A stretch of 64,000 bases of DNA from Coix lacryma-jobi var. lacryma-jobi (GCA_009763385.1 CM019827.1:92612314-92676313); one strand, 5' to 3'; counted from the stretch's first letter, positions 31,064 through 43,138 are shown. Program-made: numbers and translations. The notes: a model not told the origin generated them from the letters alone.

Positions 31064-33642
31064 TCAATAAAAAGACATAGGGTGAGCATACGGTCCAACA
31101 CTGGGGTGAGTAAACTGGGAAGTGTACCAGTGTTGGGCCGGCTGCTCAAAAGAACGGTTAGTAGCAAAACCATTCCTAGCATGCCTACGGGGAAAGCGAT
31201 CACCACGCTGAGGAAAACGTGGTCCGATGAGGGAAGAGCGTCCATCGCGATAGTCAAAACGCGATGGGGGGAAACGCTCAACAACAAAGCCACCGCCACG
31301 GGGTCCATAGCATACAAAAGCAGGATCTCGTCGAGCACGTCCTCCTTGCGGCCTAGAACCTTGAGGTATTGGACCTCTCGGCCTAGCAGCTCTCCTTTGA
31401 ACATTCGACACATGTACATCATGGAAGGGATGGTATATGTCTGAGTTGTTCATCTCCTTCGCATGGCGCTCCTCTCTCTTACGCCGAAAGAAAAACTCCC
31501 TCAAGTGTCCATCTCTCCCACAGTGCTCACAATGGTACCTCACCGCTCTCATAGGGGGTTGTTGGTACTCACGGTAGTGGGTGTGGATCACTTGGCTCTT
31601 TTGTGGCATGAGCTCCTCATGGATTGGTGGCCTAGTGTCTAGCTTGTTCCTGAGGTGGTTTGGTTTTGGAGTCCACGTCTGTTTCTTGGGTGGAGCTCTT
31701 GGAGGTTCCACAAACACTCCATCCTTGGTGTTAGGTTTGAAAGGCTCTTTGGGTGGAATCTTGGTCAGTCTGGGAGTAGTGGTGGAGTTGGGCTTCTCAC
31801 TCAGATTAAGACCACTAAACTCTCCAACCTTCTCAAAAGATGTAGCACACTCAACACCCTGAGAAAAACCAACACCAGGACCTCCAGCAGCACGTTTGAA
31901 TTGGGCTATCATCATCCCAAGCTGCGGCTCACCACTAGACACCCATGACAAGATGGTCCGAAGGTATGTGTTTTCTTCCTCGATTTGCATCTTGTCATGC
32001 TTCACATTCGCAATCTCCATCTCCAAACCCTCACACAAAACGCATCTAGACACACAAGTGCTATCCGAGCTGGCCTTCTCAAGAGACACAATCTTGTCAT
32101 TCTTCTCTGCCAACTTGGATTGCAAGCCTGCACAAGACTTGCATGCACCAAGCACGGAGGATCTAGCTCTAAGTTCATCCACCTCTCCAACCAAAGCAGC
32201 ATACTTCCCCCTCAAGGTGAGAAGGTCAGTCATGTGCTTGGAGCACATCTCACACTCATACTCCTCAGACACGACAATGGTGGACTTGACAGATTCAAGT
32301 TCCTTCACTGCATCCTCCCACTTCTGCCTAAACTCCTTCCTCTCTCTAGCAGCATGCCTAAGCAGCTTATCTTGACTAAGGAGGGCGGCGGTAAGTTTAT
32401 CAACCTCAGCAGAAAGCTCATTGGGGGTCTGTGATACCTAGGAGGTGTCGTCGTCGTCGTCATTCCGAGGGATTTCCTCCAGCTCGCCGTTGACTTCATC
32501 GCCGAGGGCCATGGTGCAGAAGCCCTCGTTGTCGGCGAAGAAGCAAAGACCGTTCAGCTTGTCCTCAATCTTCTTCTTCTTCTCGGACTCGTCATCGCTT
32601 GATGCAGCGGAGTCATCACCCGAGTCGTTGACATCGCTGAGAGTGGCGAAGAAGGCACGCTGCTCGGCCTGGGCCTTCTCCAAGTACTTCTCCTTGATGT
32701 ACTCCTTGTTGAAGCCGCCCCTTCGCTTGTGCTTGGCCGGGACGTACTTCTCCTTGCGCTTGCCGGAGTTGTACTTGTGGCCATGATCCGCCTTGCCGAA
32801 AGCTTGCTTGTTCTTCTTCGGACAATTGGCGATGAAGTGGTCGGAGCCTCCACACTCGTAGCAGCCACATCCTCCTCCTCTGCGGCGATGGTTCATGCGG
32901 TTGTTGTGGAACCGCGAGAACCGGTTGGCATGCAGGGCCAACTCGTCATCCACCATGAACTCCAGCTGCTCCTCTGTGACAGTAAGAAGAGATGACAAAG
33001 CAAAGCCTCCAGAGGTGTTAGCAGAAGTGCCAGAAACCAAAGCCATTGACGGGCCAGAAGGATTTTCATAGGAAGCCCTCGCCATGGCGTCAATCTCACT
33101 GGACTTGAGCTTACTAAAGAGCTCGTTGCACCTGAGAGTCTCATAGTTATGCGATTCGATGATCGCCTGAACCTTGGAGTCCCACACCGACCGATCGAAA
33201 GGCAACAACTCCTTGTTAGCCCTCATCCTGTTGACAATCACCTGAAAGCGAGTGAATAAACTTTCTATGCTCTCGCCAGGAATGTGTCGAAAGTTCTCAT
33301 ACTCCCGCTTGTGCGACTCGTAGAGACGGGATTTGACTTGATGGTTCCCTCATGGAAACGCATGAGGGTCGCCCAAATCTCCCGAGCCGTGGGGAGGTGA
33401 GAAACGCGATCAAACTCAGACATGCTCAAACATGAGAAAAGAGCATTACGGGCTCCGCTATTGGCATCGTGCTCGTCGATCTGCAGCTGAGTCACACGAG
33501 CAGCCAAGACCACTTAATCAGCCTTGTTGCAAATCTCCCAGACAGAAGCACCCATACTCTGAAGATAGGTCGACATACGTATCTTCCAATACGCATAGTT
33601 CGTCCCATCAAAAAAAGGCGGTTTGCCCACGCCACGATCCAT
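31064..33642 (-). pseudogene. C2 gag
   Basis: Starts at the ATG complementary to 33640-33642 (MDRGVGKPPFFDGTNYAYWK). Same layout as C1: knuckle CYECGGSDHFIANCPKK, acidic run, coiled coil with CEMC, CKSC and CVLC pairs, second knuckle CEHCGRDGHLREFF (last Cys lost), Arg/Pro tail, TGA at 31064. Damage: TAA near 33514, a frameshift with lost bases near 33345, a 42-base in-frame deletion near 33195 (the DDHERALKLLHTLD segment), and a TAG near 32438 in the acidic run. Confidence 0.87.
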
Positions 33643-33691
33643 GTCGCCTTCTGTGGATCTGGAACCGGCTAAGGTGGAAGATCCATAACCC

Positions 33692-33703
33692 GCTCCGATA
33701 CCA
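33692..33703 (-). promoter_or_regulatory. C2 primer binding site (initiator Met tRNA type)
   Basis: Minus strand reads TGGTATCGGAGC two bases from the 5' LTR, with the same one-base change as in C1. Confidence 0.85.
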
Positions 33704-33705
33704 AT

Positions 33706-35604
33706 TGAAGGACCGAAAGTGCTACACAAAGGCGATCAGAGGGGGGGTGAATGGGAGCTTTAATTTTTTTTCAGAAACTTATCACCACTGTCCCATGAAA
33801 TGACCCCAGGAGCAAATCTAGAGCTAGGTAGTGTCCACGACCCTAGATGTAGGGTGGATGCTTCAGAGAAGCACAACGAACACTACACAATTCTAGAAAC
33901 CCAACGCAAAAACCGGAAACCAAAACTAACAACGGATGAACGAACCACGAGCAAAAACCTGCTGATCAGCACTGACCGGACTCACTGGAGCGTCCGATCA
34001 GTCAGGATCGGACGCGTCCGGTCCAACAAAAATCGTTCTGGACCCTTACTGTATTGGACCAGACTCAGCGTGCACGAGCGTCCGGTCAGTAGCTGAGCCA
34101 GCGTCCAGTCACACGCAGCACAATGAACAGTGTGCTCGGTGAGTCCGGTCACGCAATCACAGAGCGTCCGGTCAGTCTCTCATAGAACATGTTTCACTCG
34201 GCCTTCAACGACCGGACTCACTGGTCAGAGTCCGGTCACCCCAAGGGCAGAGTTCGGTCACCTCGATTCTGTGCAATTCATCCACCGATTCAACTCGATC
34301 TCTCCCAAAATGAAACCCCTATGGTTCAAACTTGGTGAGAGGAGTCACAAGGAGGATAGTGAGCTACTCCTAGGAGATCATGGCTCGAACCTATCTTCAA
34401 ATCGATGAATCGAAGGAATTCGGGAAAAGAGAGGAAAAACATGATCCGAAACGAAACTTGACCGATCTGTTGCCACAAGTGAATAGAGTGTGATTCCTTC
34501 GGTCAAAAGATCACAAACCTGTTCGTGCACAAAGTGGTTCAAACAAAATCAAAAACCAACTCCCGAAGAGAAAGAACGAGGCAAAATTCCGTGAGGGCCA
34601 AAAAAACGCGAAGAACACACAAGCAAGAACGCAATTTGATCATAATTTCCAGCCGAAACTCCTCCACATGGGGAGACAACGAGATTACGGTCTTGTTTCC
34701 TCAAAAAGAAAATACACAGAGGTATGATTCACCGTCTCTATGGATCTCAGTAGCTACAGCAGAGATGTGGGAAGCAGGAAACCCTTGAATGAAAATAGCA
34801 ATGGCTGAGATGGTCTGGAAGGGGGGGTGGCCTCTCCTTATATAGCCTAAAACAATTATTCCCCTTGTACCCTTACAACTAATGAGCGAGCAGGCTAACC
34901 CTAAGGGTATTCCTGACCAACTCGAGGTTGATGTTGATCTGACGACCACGCCCGCACATCAGGTAGCTTCGCCTTGACGCGACCTCACCGGATGCTGCCA
35001 CGTGCCGCCACTGTGCCGCTCGTCCTTTTCATGGACCTCACCCCGGTTTTGAGGCTGAAACCAGGAAACCTAGGCCGTCCCCCGGTTTTGAGGCCGAAAC
35101 CAGGAAACCTGTCATCTGTCGCCTGAGTTTTGTGGCCCAAACTCAGAAACCTGCCAGCACCCAGGTTTTGAGGGCCCAAACCTGGAAACCGTCCTCAGCC
35201 CGAGTTTGTGGCCCAAACTGGAAACCATCCGCACCCAGGTTTGAGGCCCAAACCTGGAAACCGTCCACGGGGTTTTTCTGTGGCTCAAACCACCAAACCG
35301 ACGCCGTAGAGGGGATGCACCGCCCGTGCTCCCCGCCACCCCGCAAGTCTTCACTAGTCACTGTCCCAGGCTGTCAGCCACCATGGCTCATCCTCAGGCC
35401 ACCGGTCCGTTAGTCCAACCCTCACGTCCGCCCTTCACCGCTCTAGGTCCATCGGCACGCCACGTCCCTACTTGACCTTCACCTTGCCTTTGATCACCGT
35501 ATCCGAGCTCGCCACCTGCACAACACAAGCCTAAGAACATGCGCATCATACCAGTTGACAATCACTCATCATCTCAAGATCCGACATACACCCATGTATC
35601 CGCA
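33706..35604 (-). repeat. C2 5' LTR
   Basis: TGCGGATACATGGG...CCTTCA on the minus strand. Contains the hairpin array (35040-35275, with one unit damaged by small deletions), TATA-like TATATAG near 34842-34850, and CCGGACGC-type repeats at 33970-34260. Co-linear with 16737-18644. Confidence 0.9.
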
Positions 35605-35609
35605 GTTGT
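35605..35609. other. Target-site duplication GTTGT of C2 (right copy)
   Basis: Identical to 16732-16736. G1 gag resumes after it. Confidence 0.88.
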
Positions 35610-36090
35610 TGGTCGATTGTGCCAACCAACCTAGCCGGGGCTGGTTGTATTGGCCAATGGACGATGTTATCTTCCTCGGTTGAACTGAAAATGAGTCCCT
35701 GTTGTGCTCCAGTCAGAAGGATCTGTTGAAGCTTTTGGAAGTTTGATCCAATCAACTCTTGGAAGTTTTTAGCCGAGTTGCGCAGTACAAAGGGGATACA
35801 ATGTCTGGAATCCGAGTCCTTTCCGGACCGAGAGTTCGTGTCCATGTAGGAGTCGGATAATTCAGCTTGATCCCTAGATTCTTGCAACTCTTGGATTGTT
35901 AGGTTTTCCAAGTCCCGGGTGATATGGTCTATCTTTGGCATAGCTTGCGCTTCTGATTCAGGTTGACGGTGTCGATGCAGCTTTCCTTGATCATCCGCGA
36001 CGCAAGTCCATGAGCCAAAAATGAAAATTGATCCCGCCGAGAACATGTTGAAGCGATTCGTCGAGCTCTTGATCATGGAATCGTCGAGAG
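35610..36090 (-). pseudogene. G1 gag N-terminal part and leader
   Basis: Minus-strand frame containing MPKIDHITRDLENLTIQELQ, a Glu/Asp-rich helical stretch, CIPFVLRNSAKNFQEL and NIVHWPIQPAPARLVG. The frame runs up to the C2 insertion site and continues at 16736. The start codon is not certain; an ATG near 36048 (MFSAGSIFIFG) is possible. Similar N-terminal parts occur in Tat-type gag genes; the function is not recognised beyond gag. Confidence 0.72.
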
Positions 36091-36108
36091 CCCCTACCTG
36101 GCGTGCCA
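36091..36108 (-). promoter_or_regulatory. G1 primer binding site
   Basis: Minus strand reads TGGCACGCCAGGTAGGGG two bases after the LTR end. This is the form seen in Tat-lineage plant gypsy elements (tRNA-Arg type). Confidence 0.75.
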
Positions 36109-36110
36109 GC

Positions 36111-36543
36111 TGTCGGTGTTTGTGAACCGGCAACTCATCTTGGGGATTCACAGATGATTTGTTCGGTGGGGATCGGCGTTCGTAGAACTTGGCGAGTACA
36201 CAGGGACAACGATTTATACTGGTTCAGGCCGCTTACTAGCGTAATACCTTACGTCCAGTGGCGGCGTGTGCCTTGTGTTATGATTTGAGATTCAATCATA
36301 GGGATATGCGCCCGCTTGCCCTTATATAATTGGGTGAAGCTCATCGCATACTGAGTCCTAGTCGGTTACAATAGAGGAGTCCTATTCTAATTACAAGACT
36401 TCCTTTAGAAACTCGACTAACTTACAACAAGAGTCCTAATCCATGTTGCCTTCGTACCATGTCTTTAGATCTCCCGCGACGTCCAGGACTAGTCCGAGTA
36501 ATCATCTTCTGATGATATTTGTGATTCTGGTCCTGGTCCATCA
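36111..36543 (-). repeat. G1 5' LTR
   Basis: Plus-strand edge TGTCGGTGTTTG at 36111 next to the primer site; the other edge is at about 36540-36543 (GTCCATCA), where copia gag sequence begins. Length is about 430 bases. A TATATAA-like site lies on the minus strand near 36322-36330. The outer edge is uncertain by a few bases, so its target duplication with the missing left end cannot be read. Confidence 0.75.
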
Positions 36544-36719
36544 CGGTGGGGGGTAACGCTCACAAACACAACCACCACCACGGGGTCCATAGCCTACAAA
36601 AGCAGGATCCCATCGGGCACGTCCTCCTTTTGGCCTAGGACCTTGAGGCATTAGACCTCTAGGCCTAGCAGCTCTCCTTTGAACCTTCGGCGCATGTACA
36701 TCATGGAAAGGATGGTACA
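36544..36719 (-). pseudogene. C0: fragment of a copia gag, Arg/Pro tail region
   Basis: Minus-strand piece reading FMYHPFHDVHAPKVQRRAARPRG ... GYGPRGGG in separate short motifs, the tail part of a C-family gag (compare 31267-31435 in C2). It is cut on the left by the G1 LTR and on the right by C3. It is the only visible trace of the element that received both. Confidence 0.82.
36715..36719. other. Probable target-site sequence GTACA before C3
   Basis: Five bases before the C3 LTR. The matching copy would lie right of the window, so this is not confirmed as a duplication. Confidence 0.4.
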
Positions 36720-38796
36720 TGAAGGATCGAGAATGCAATAGCAAGGCGAACAGAGGGGGGGTGAATGGGAGCCTCAAAAATTTCTCTCGAAACTTTGGCC
36801 TTTGTCCAAAAAAAATCACCCAAAAACTTCGATCAAAATCGTGATGCCCACGACCCTTGGAAGAGGGTGGATGATCCCTAGGATCACAGCGAGGCACCAC
36901 CAACGATAGCAAACCAAACGCCAAAAGCACCGGCACAAGTTCGACCCCGAAAAACCGTGTCCCGAACGTAGATGGAAGGCTACGTCGAGAAATCCTCAAA
37001 TACCAATGCAAACAAGTAGCAAAGATATATAGAGATGTTCCTTGGTCAACTCTGGGGCCAAACGAGAAGTCCGGAAACCAAGAGAAGAAGCTGGGAGCGC
37101 AAACTTACTAAAACTCAAGCTTCAGCAGGATCCCGGACTATCCGGTGTTCCTGTTCTGGACTGTCCGGCTCAACCGCGGACTGTCCGCGAGGGGATAGCG
37201 GACTGTCCACCGGCAAAATCCCCGAAATAGCACTGCTGCTGAAGTCCCCTGGACACTTCCCAGACTATCCGCGACTTTGAACTGCGGACTGTCCGCCGGT
37301 CAAAAATCAGCAAAGCAGCCGAAGAACACAACCACTGATCTGGCCCCCCCCGACGCCGGGACTGTCCGCCGGTCAGGTGGCGGACTGTCTGCGATCGACT
37401 AGAGAGGGCGATTTTGGTGGCCCTCAACTCAAATCCTCCCAAATCCAATTCAAACCGAAATCCCTTGATCCCAAACTTGGAGTGGATGATCACGAGGTAG
37501 TTGGGAGACTATGCCCAAGAAATCATCCACTCAAATCAATTCAATCACCGGAAAATCGGAAGGGAAGAAGTATGAACGAAAAAGTGCCACAAAAATGAAA
37601 TCAACCCGATCTACTTGTTCGTGAGGAGTTAGATGAATTCTTTCGGTGGAAATGATCTCCTCACTATAAAGAACAAGTTGATTCAAATAGATTTCGAAAA
37701 GACGTGGTAGAGAGGGAGATCGAGTGACGGGAAAATCGTGGAGAAACGAAGAACGCGAAGAACACGAACAAAACAAGAATCAACACATCGATCTGCAACC
37801 ATGTGGCTACCACACGCTACAACAGTGAGATTACGGTCTCACTTCCTCAGAATCTCAAGTACACAGAGGTATGGTTCTCTGCGGATCTCAGTTGCTACAG
37901 CAGGGGATTGAGAGAGGAGGAAAACCTAGAAGCAAAGAGCAAATGACTGCGATAGGATGGGAGGTGGGTGTCTCCCTCTACTTATCCTAATTCTAATTCT
38001 CACTCTACCCCTAACTAATTACAGAGTGAACCAGCTAAACCCTAGGGTTATTCTGGACCAACTCGTGGTAGGTGGTGATCCGACGGCCACGCCCGCACAA
38101 TAGGTAGCTTCGCCTCGATGCGACCTCACCGATTGCCGCCACGTGCCGCCACCGCTCTGCTTGTCCTTTTCCCGGACTTCGCCCCCGGTTTTGAGGCCCA
38201 AACCGGGAAACCAGCCTTCACGACCAACCCCCGGTTTCGAGGCCCAAACCGGGAAACCCGCCGTCCATTGCCTGAGTTTTGTGGCCTAAACTCAGAAACC
38301 CGCAGCGCCTAGGTTTTGACGCCCAAACCTGGAAACCGTCATCAGCCCGAGTTTTGTGGCCCAAACTCGGAAACCATCAACGCCTAGGTTTTGAGGCCCA
38401 AACCTGGAAACCGTCCACTCGGTGGGTTTTCTGTGGCTCAACCACCAAACCGAGCCGTCGATGGGATGCACCGCCCGTGCACCCCGTCCACCGACACGTG
38501 TCCCCAGGTCCTCGACCCAAGCAACACCGTGCCCCGCAAGTCCTCGCTCGTCGCTGTACCAGGCTGTCAGCCACCATAGCTGATCCACAGGCCACCGGTC
38601 CCTCAGTCCAAGCCTCACGTCCGCCCTTCACCGCTCTCGGTCCGTCGGCACGACACGTCTCTACTTGACCTTCACCTTGCCTTCGATCACTGTATCCGTG
38701 CTCGACACCTGCACAACACAAACCAAAGAACATGCGCATTATCCCAGTTGATAATCAGTCATCACTCGAGACTCGGCATACACCCATGTATCCGCA
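36720..38796 (-). repeat. C3 3' LTR
   Basis: Minus strand TGCGGATACATGGG...CGATCCTTCA, 2077 bases. U3 hairpin array at 38185-38430. R-U5 carries GCGGACAGTCCGC-type units (37130-37390) instead of the GGACGC units of C1 and C2. This matches C4 (52965-53230). Confidence 0.9.
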
Positions 38797-38808
38797 ATCT
38801 CCCTCTTG
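38797..38808 (-). promoter_or_regulatory. C3 polypurine tract
   Basis: Minus strand reads AAGAGGGAGAT: the copia tract with one changed base in the G run. Confidence 0.75.
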
Positions 38809-40376
38809 ATGAGTGCATTGTCAACTACCAACACAAATCATAACGAAATAGAAGAAGGAAGAAGAAAGAGAAGAGAAAACTCATCCAAATGACCCAAAAG
38901 CATATTAAAGCCAGAAGAAGGTCAAGTGAAAGAGCAAAGCAACTTGGTCCCCAAAGACATGGGCAATGGCTCGACGCAACCAAGCAAAGCAAAGCTAGCT
39001 CTCAAGAAGAGGTAGAATAGGCTCAACACTGCTAGCGAGAAAACTCGATACCAATTGAAATATCAATTGAAATTCAAGCAAAACAGAGCTAGCCCTCAAG
39101 AAGAGGCAGAACGGGCTCAACACCGCTAGCGAGAAAGCTTGATATGAAATGAGGCAAAATCAACTGAATAGCACAATCAGCTGAACACTCATCGAAAGAC
39201 ACAACTTCTAGTCCCTCAAGACAGAGGCATAGAGGCTCAACACAACTAGTAGAAAAGCTCCGAACCAATTGGAAAATCCAAAATCCAAAAAATCCGAGCC
39301 AGTTCAAACTCCCCCTCCAATAGTGCACACAACTAAGATTTCTCCCCCTTATGATTTGATAAAAAATTCTACCCCTTAGATGATAATGCACCATCAAGAA
39401 TCCCTCCTCCAAATGCATATGAGTTAAAATGCAAGTTAGCAGCTTCAGGAATATAGTCGATAGAATGAAGAGATGCTCAACGAAATGCTGATTCGATGAC
39501 TCATAATATGCACAGAATGCTAGCAAAGGCTCAAACTGATCACCAAATACGAAATCTGAACATTGGAGCAAAATGGGCAGTTTTCAGCCAAAAGGTATTC
39601 ACCATCAAAATAGCACTAAGCATGTATGGACAGGAAGTCAAACAGATGCTAAACATGTATACAAGGTGAACTACCCCTAGCAAAGTTCAATCATCATGCT
39701 ATAGAATGAAACATAGACCTGTGTATTCAAATTTTATCGGAGTTGCAGCGGTTAAATTTCACAAGTTCAAATTTCAGCATGTGATTGCGAGAGGTTGAAA
39801 GCTTGTCATTGCCTAACTTTTCAACTGTGCGAAGCCTATGCAGAAGCAATCAGAAGCTTAAAGCAACAGTTTCGGTCATGCTCTACACGGCTCAAGTTTA
39901 ACTCAAAGTGCAGTGAGAAACAGTCTCGATACCGTGATGTGTTGACAAGCAATCTCATCTCGATCTTTCCAATTCACTTAAACTTGGTTCAATTTTAAGG
40001 AAGTATATGAACATACCAAGCAAGTGAATGACTCAAAAATAGAGACATAGGAACCTAGCATATATGTAAAGCACAAGTGAATTCAACACATTCTACACAT
40101 GCTAGTTGCATATCTCAATGGTGAACAAATTCAAGTTTTTATGTTCATTAAGCAGGTTCACCATCCATAAAATAGCTCAGCTCACAACATGTATCAGTGA
40201 TCAGAAAGAGCATAAACTACAGGCATCATCATAAAGCATCGAACATACACTAAATAGGGAATAGTCACATTCTAAAGATTATATACATGAAGCTTGAAAA
40301 AGAAAAGATGCATGATGAAACCAATTGAAAGAAAAAGAGTCAGTCTATAATACACGAACCAAAATGTTTCCCCCAT
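38809..40376 (-). other. C3 non-coding tract between pol and 3' LTR
   Basis: Counterpart of the C1 and C2 tracts: tandem degenerate units at about 38950-39260, extra purine runs near 39310-39410 (GGGGGAG forms on the minus strand), then AT-rich sequence. No supported gene. Confidence 0.65.
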
Positions 40377-40694
40377 CTAAAAGGGCAAACACACACCAAG
40401 CTCACCTCTCAACCTAGCAAAAGTTGATTGGTCCAAAGGCTTGGTGAAAATATCAGCCAACTGATGATGAGTATCGACATGGTGGAGGTCCATATCACCC
40501 TTCTCATAGTGGTCTCGCAAGAAATGAAAGCGCACATCAATGTGTTTGGTCTTAGAGTGCAGCACGGGGTTCTTAGCAACGCTAATAGCACTCGTGCTGT
40601 CACAAAGCAAGGGAACGCGAGAAAACCTCAGACCAAACACAAAGTGGCCATCATCCAAAGCAAATGGGAACAACAGCTAGCCGCAGCAACATAC
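40377..40694 (-). pseudogene. C3 RNase H, C-terminal end
   Basis: Minus strand: STSAISVAKNPVLHSKTKHI, VRFHFLRDHYEKGDMD, HHQLADIFTKPLDQSTFARL, ending GVCLPF at the pol stop (40377). It is open over the last 98 codons. The upstream part is on the other side of T2, at 50261. Confidence 0.85.
40690..40694. other. Target-site duplication CATAC of T2 (left copy)
   Basis: CATAC here and at 50261-50265. Removing T2 joins the two RNase H halves of C3. Confidence 0.92.
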
Positions 40695-42226
40695 TGTTGG
40701 TGCAAAATCTGGTTCGCCGTGCCTCACACACAACAAGCCGAAAAGCTAGCTTCAATCGGGTGCCCGGAGTATGTTGAACCCGGAGACGTGCCAGTCGGTT
40801 TGACCTGAAAACCAACAAGGGATAAAAACGTGAGAATACCTCTGGAACATGTCGGGTGATACCAGACAGTTCCATATGTACGACTTGAAAGCCAATCACG
40901 GCGGCACACATCTATAGAAGCTGTCTGTCAAAACAGGTTTATAAAGTCATTCGGCAAGTATAAAAGAAAGTATGTAAACATGTTGATTGCTGAACGCGTA
41001 TGTAATAAAAGAAACAGGTAACATGTAAATATAAATCTATTCAAACAAAACATGCATAGGCTAATCCAACTAGTCTGCCGCACGTCTAGTCTTCATAAAC
41101 CCGTCAAGCGTAAACTTGAGCGAAGCTAATCCACCGCATGATACCACTTGCTACAAATATACACCACTCCTTATAATTAGATTAATCCACCGCAAGATAC
41201 AATCTAATTATAAGAAGCTAAAAGCATGCATATATCTGAACAGATCTATATATACTCATTACTCAGGTAAGCTTAACCAAGGTCCACAAACTAGCCGAGT
41301 TGGGGTCCATGAAGAAGGAACATACAAACAAAGCATGATCAAACCAATCCAAAACCTGTATCTGCCGCACGATACCCAGTTCTGTCAAAGCCTAACTGTG
41401 ATTGACATGTATGAACCCACAACATGTGACAATCTAGATTAAAAGTTGATCCGGCCATCATGATCTTATGATTAACAAAACACAAGTGAGCTTGTGAAAC
41501 AGGCCGAACAAAGATCAATCTAGATTGGGCAAAAGAGTGTTACAAGAATTAAATAATAAAACACATAACACGTGGTAACTTAATGAATCTATTAGATCTG
41601 CCAAATCTAATAGAGCCGATAACTATTTTTACCCATGACTTAATCCGTCGCACGATACAAGGCACAAGCAAAAACCTCAAATCATAAGCTTAAATCCGCC
41701 GCATGATACTAAGCTTAACGAATGAGACTACTTGCATCATATCTAAATCCACCGCATGATACTAGACATGATAACAAGGTTGTCGGGACTTACGGAGGTC
41801 GACGGAGCGATGATTCCTCTCGAAGAACTCGACGACACGACTAAGGACTCGAAGGTGGCACAGGGTCGGTTTGTATTGATATGGTTGTGAACAATTTTAC
41901 AATGGTCGAGGGCTTATATTTATACCCTGGACAAAATATGAGTCCTAGACGATTACGATTTATGCAATAAAGTATGGAAAGATGCAAATCTTATTCCTAA
42001 TCTTTTCGGCGTCCTTCATTGTCACGCGTCTTCTCGTGCAAGCCGGCTTTGCTTGCAACATCCATCTCCCGAATGGAGCCACCGCCTTGTAGAATAGCCG
42101 ACCGCATAGGCATTCACCGAAACCCTGAGGACCAAATAGTCACCCGATTGCTTGCCGAATCCTTCTTTCTCTGCTGGCTGGGCCCACTTGTTATATCCTC
42201 GTGCGTGCGAAAATCTGGTGTTAACA
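40695..42226 (-). repeat. T2 3' LTR
   Basis: Plus-strand TGTTGGTGCAAAATC...GGTGTTAACA, 1532 bases, co-linear with 48722-50260. TATA-like GGGTATAAATATAAG on the minus strand at about 41911-41925. Seven copies of a motif ATCCRCCGCAYGATAC, several as hairpin loops, between 41062 and 41770. Confidence 0.93.
41062..41770 (-). repeat. Constant-loop/variable-stem repeat series in T2 3' LTR
   Basis: Seven dispersed copies of CCRCCGCAYGATAC-like sequence. Clear stems flank several: ACTAG/CTAGT near 41070; CTTATAATTAGATT/AATCTAATTATAAG (14 bp, perfect) at 41171-41215; TAAGCTTA/TAAGCTTA near 41687-41720; ATCATATCTA/TAGACATGAT near 41738-41772. The loop is kept while the stem differs. It lies downstream of the TATA box, thus in transcribed R/U5. 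Confidence 0.7.
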
Positions 42227-42245
42227 CATGCCCCCTAATTTTGGG
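42227..42245 (-). promoter_or_regulatory. T2 polypurine tract
   Basis: Minus strand reads CCAAAATTAGGGGGCATG directly before the 3' LTR. Confidence 0.7.
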
Positions 42246-42477
42246 ATAAATGTTTATTCCAAAATTCCTTTCTCCTTGTATACTGACGTGGAACCTCCGG
42301 AAGCATCCACCTTCACTCGCCATAATTGCCGTACCTGCCGATTCATCTCCCGATGCGCCTTTGGGATTCTTTAAAGTCCCCTTTCACTCTGTTTCGGTTT
42401 GTGCATTCTGAACTCCCCTGCTTCAATCTCAAAACTAGAAAACCCTCTTCTCTTCTGTCATTTTCCAATCTAGAGGA

Positions 42478-43138
42478 TGTCTTACGCAGAGAGCCGACAC
42501 AGCTCCGAGCTTGGTGCTTCCACCACCTCCAAGAGGAGGTTGCTCTTTTCTTCCTTTCCTTCTTGTCTCAAAATGAAGCAGCCATTCTTACTTTATCACT
42601 TCCATTAGGAGGACCGGTGATGACCTCCCCGAGGACCTGACTCAGAAGATCGCAAATCTTAAATTTGATCTGGAGGGGAAGGATCGGGAGATTACCCGAA
42701 TCTCTCGAGAGCATGATTTCCCTCGGGAACGGGCTACCGGTAAGCATCTTTTCATCGTTTCTTACTCTCCCTCCCTGCTTTTACCGACTCTTCCGCCTTT
42801 TGGCTCTGGAGGCCAAGCTTCATTCTCTCGAAGCCGCTGTTGCTGACCTTGCCATCACGGCTAATGTACCGGGTACGACAGCCCTAAGGCGGGTGAACGA
42901 GGTCAACCGAGCCCTCCCTGACATCTCTAGAGCTGGTATGGGATATGGTGCAGCGCTTGCCTTCAACGCGGTACGGATTCACTCCGGCGTCGATTACCGC
43001 AATTATGATGTCTGTGAGCGAGGGCAAGAATACAGGGTGACTCACTCTGTCGATGATATGAAAGAAGCTGGAACAGATCTGGCTGATTCCTTCGACTTTG
43101 ATCTCCCGATCAGGAATAGGATAGAATGGATGAACTGA
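42478..43138 (+). CDS. T2 antisense gene 1: intron-containing coiled-coil protein, function unknown
   Basis: On the strand opposite to gag. ATG at 42478 starts MSYAESRHSSELGASTTSKR. A likely intron (GTTGCTC...CCATTAG, about 42539-42609) leads to an exon coding DDLPEDLTQKIANLKFDLEG and EITRISREHD (charged, coiled-coil-like). A second intron with clean borders (GTAAGCATC at about 42740 to CTCTGGAG at about 42812) follows. The last exon, 42813-43138, is open: KLHSLEAAVADLAITANV, ALPDISRAGMGYGAALAF, then a Tyr/Asp-rich end and a TGA. Exon borders are my inference. No known domain is recognised; it is comparable in position to the antisense ORFs of Tat elements. It could instead be a captured host gene. 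Confidence 0.55.

Larger units (their letters stand above)
16737..35604 (-). mobile_element. C2: Ty1/copia SIRE/Maximus-type element, minus strand, with A2 inside
   Basis: Both LTRs (16737-18644 and 33706-35604), primer site (33692-33703), gag, protease-integrase, RT-RNase H and polypurine tract are present in the C1 order on the minus strand. Length is 18.9 kb, about 11.2 kb without A2 (21062-28773). TSD is GTTGT. The reading frames contain stops, small deletions and active-site changes. It was inserted into G1 gag independently of C1. Confidence 0.92.
1..36543 (-). mobile_element. G1: Ty3/gypsy Tat-lineage element, 3' part outside window, split by C1 and C2
   Basis: Minus-strand gypsy element whose visible parts are 1-2437, 15598-16736 and 35610-36543. 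Order on the minus strand is 5' LTR, primer site, gag, protease, reverse transcriptase, start of RNase H; the rest lies left of the window. The lineage call rests on a protease motif of type LIDGGAGLN, a CPFH...HQARYC knuckle, and a primer site TGGCACGCCAGGTAGGGG as in Retand/RIRE2/Grande-like elements. The three pieces rejoin cleanly when C1 (TSD TGGTC) and C2 (TSD GTTGT) are removed. Several stop codons interrupt the polyprotein. The lineage is inferred from motifs, not from an alignment. Confidence 0.85.

Noticed and set aside
37035..37598. Several 60-107 codon ORFs in C3 and C4 LTR R-U5 (also 52702-53316)
   Set aside because: They follow the CGGACAGTCCGC repeats and have no conserved start or domain; LTR leader shadows.
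42326..42477. Upstream ATG (42326) giving a 104-codon ORF for antisense gene 1
   Set aside because: The frame is unrelated to the coiled-coil exons and ends within the proposed first intron region; ATG 42478 gives a start resembling that of antisense gene 2.
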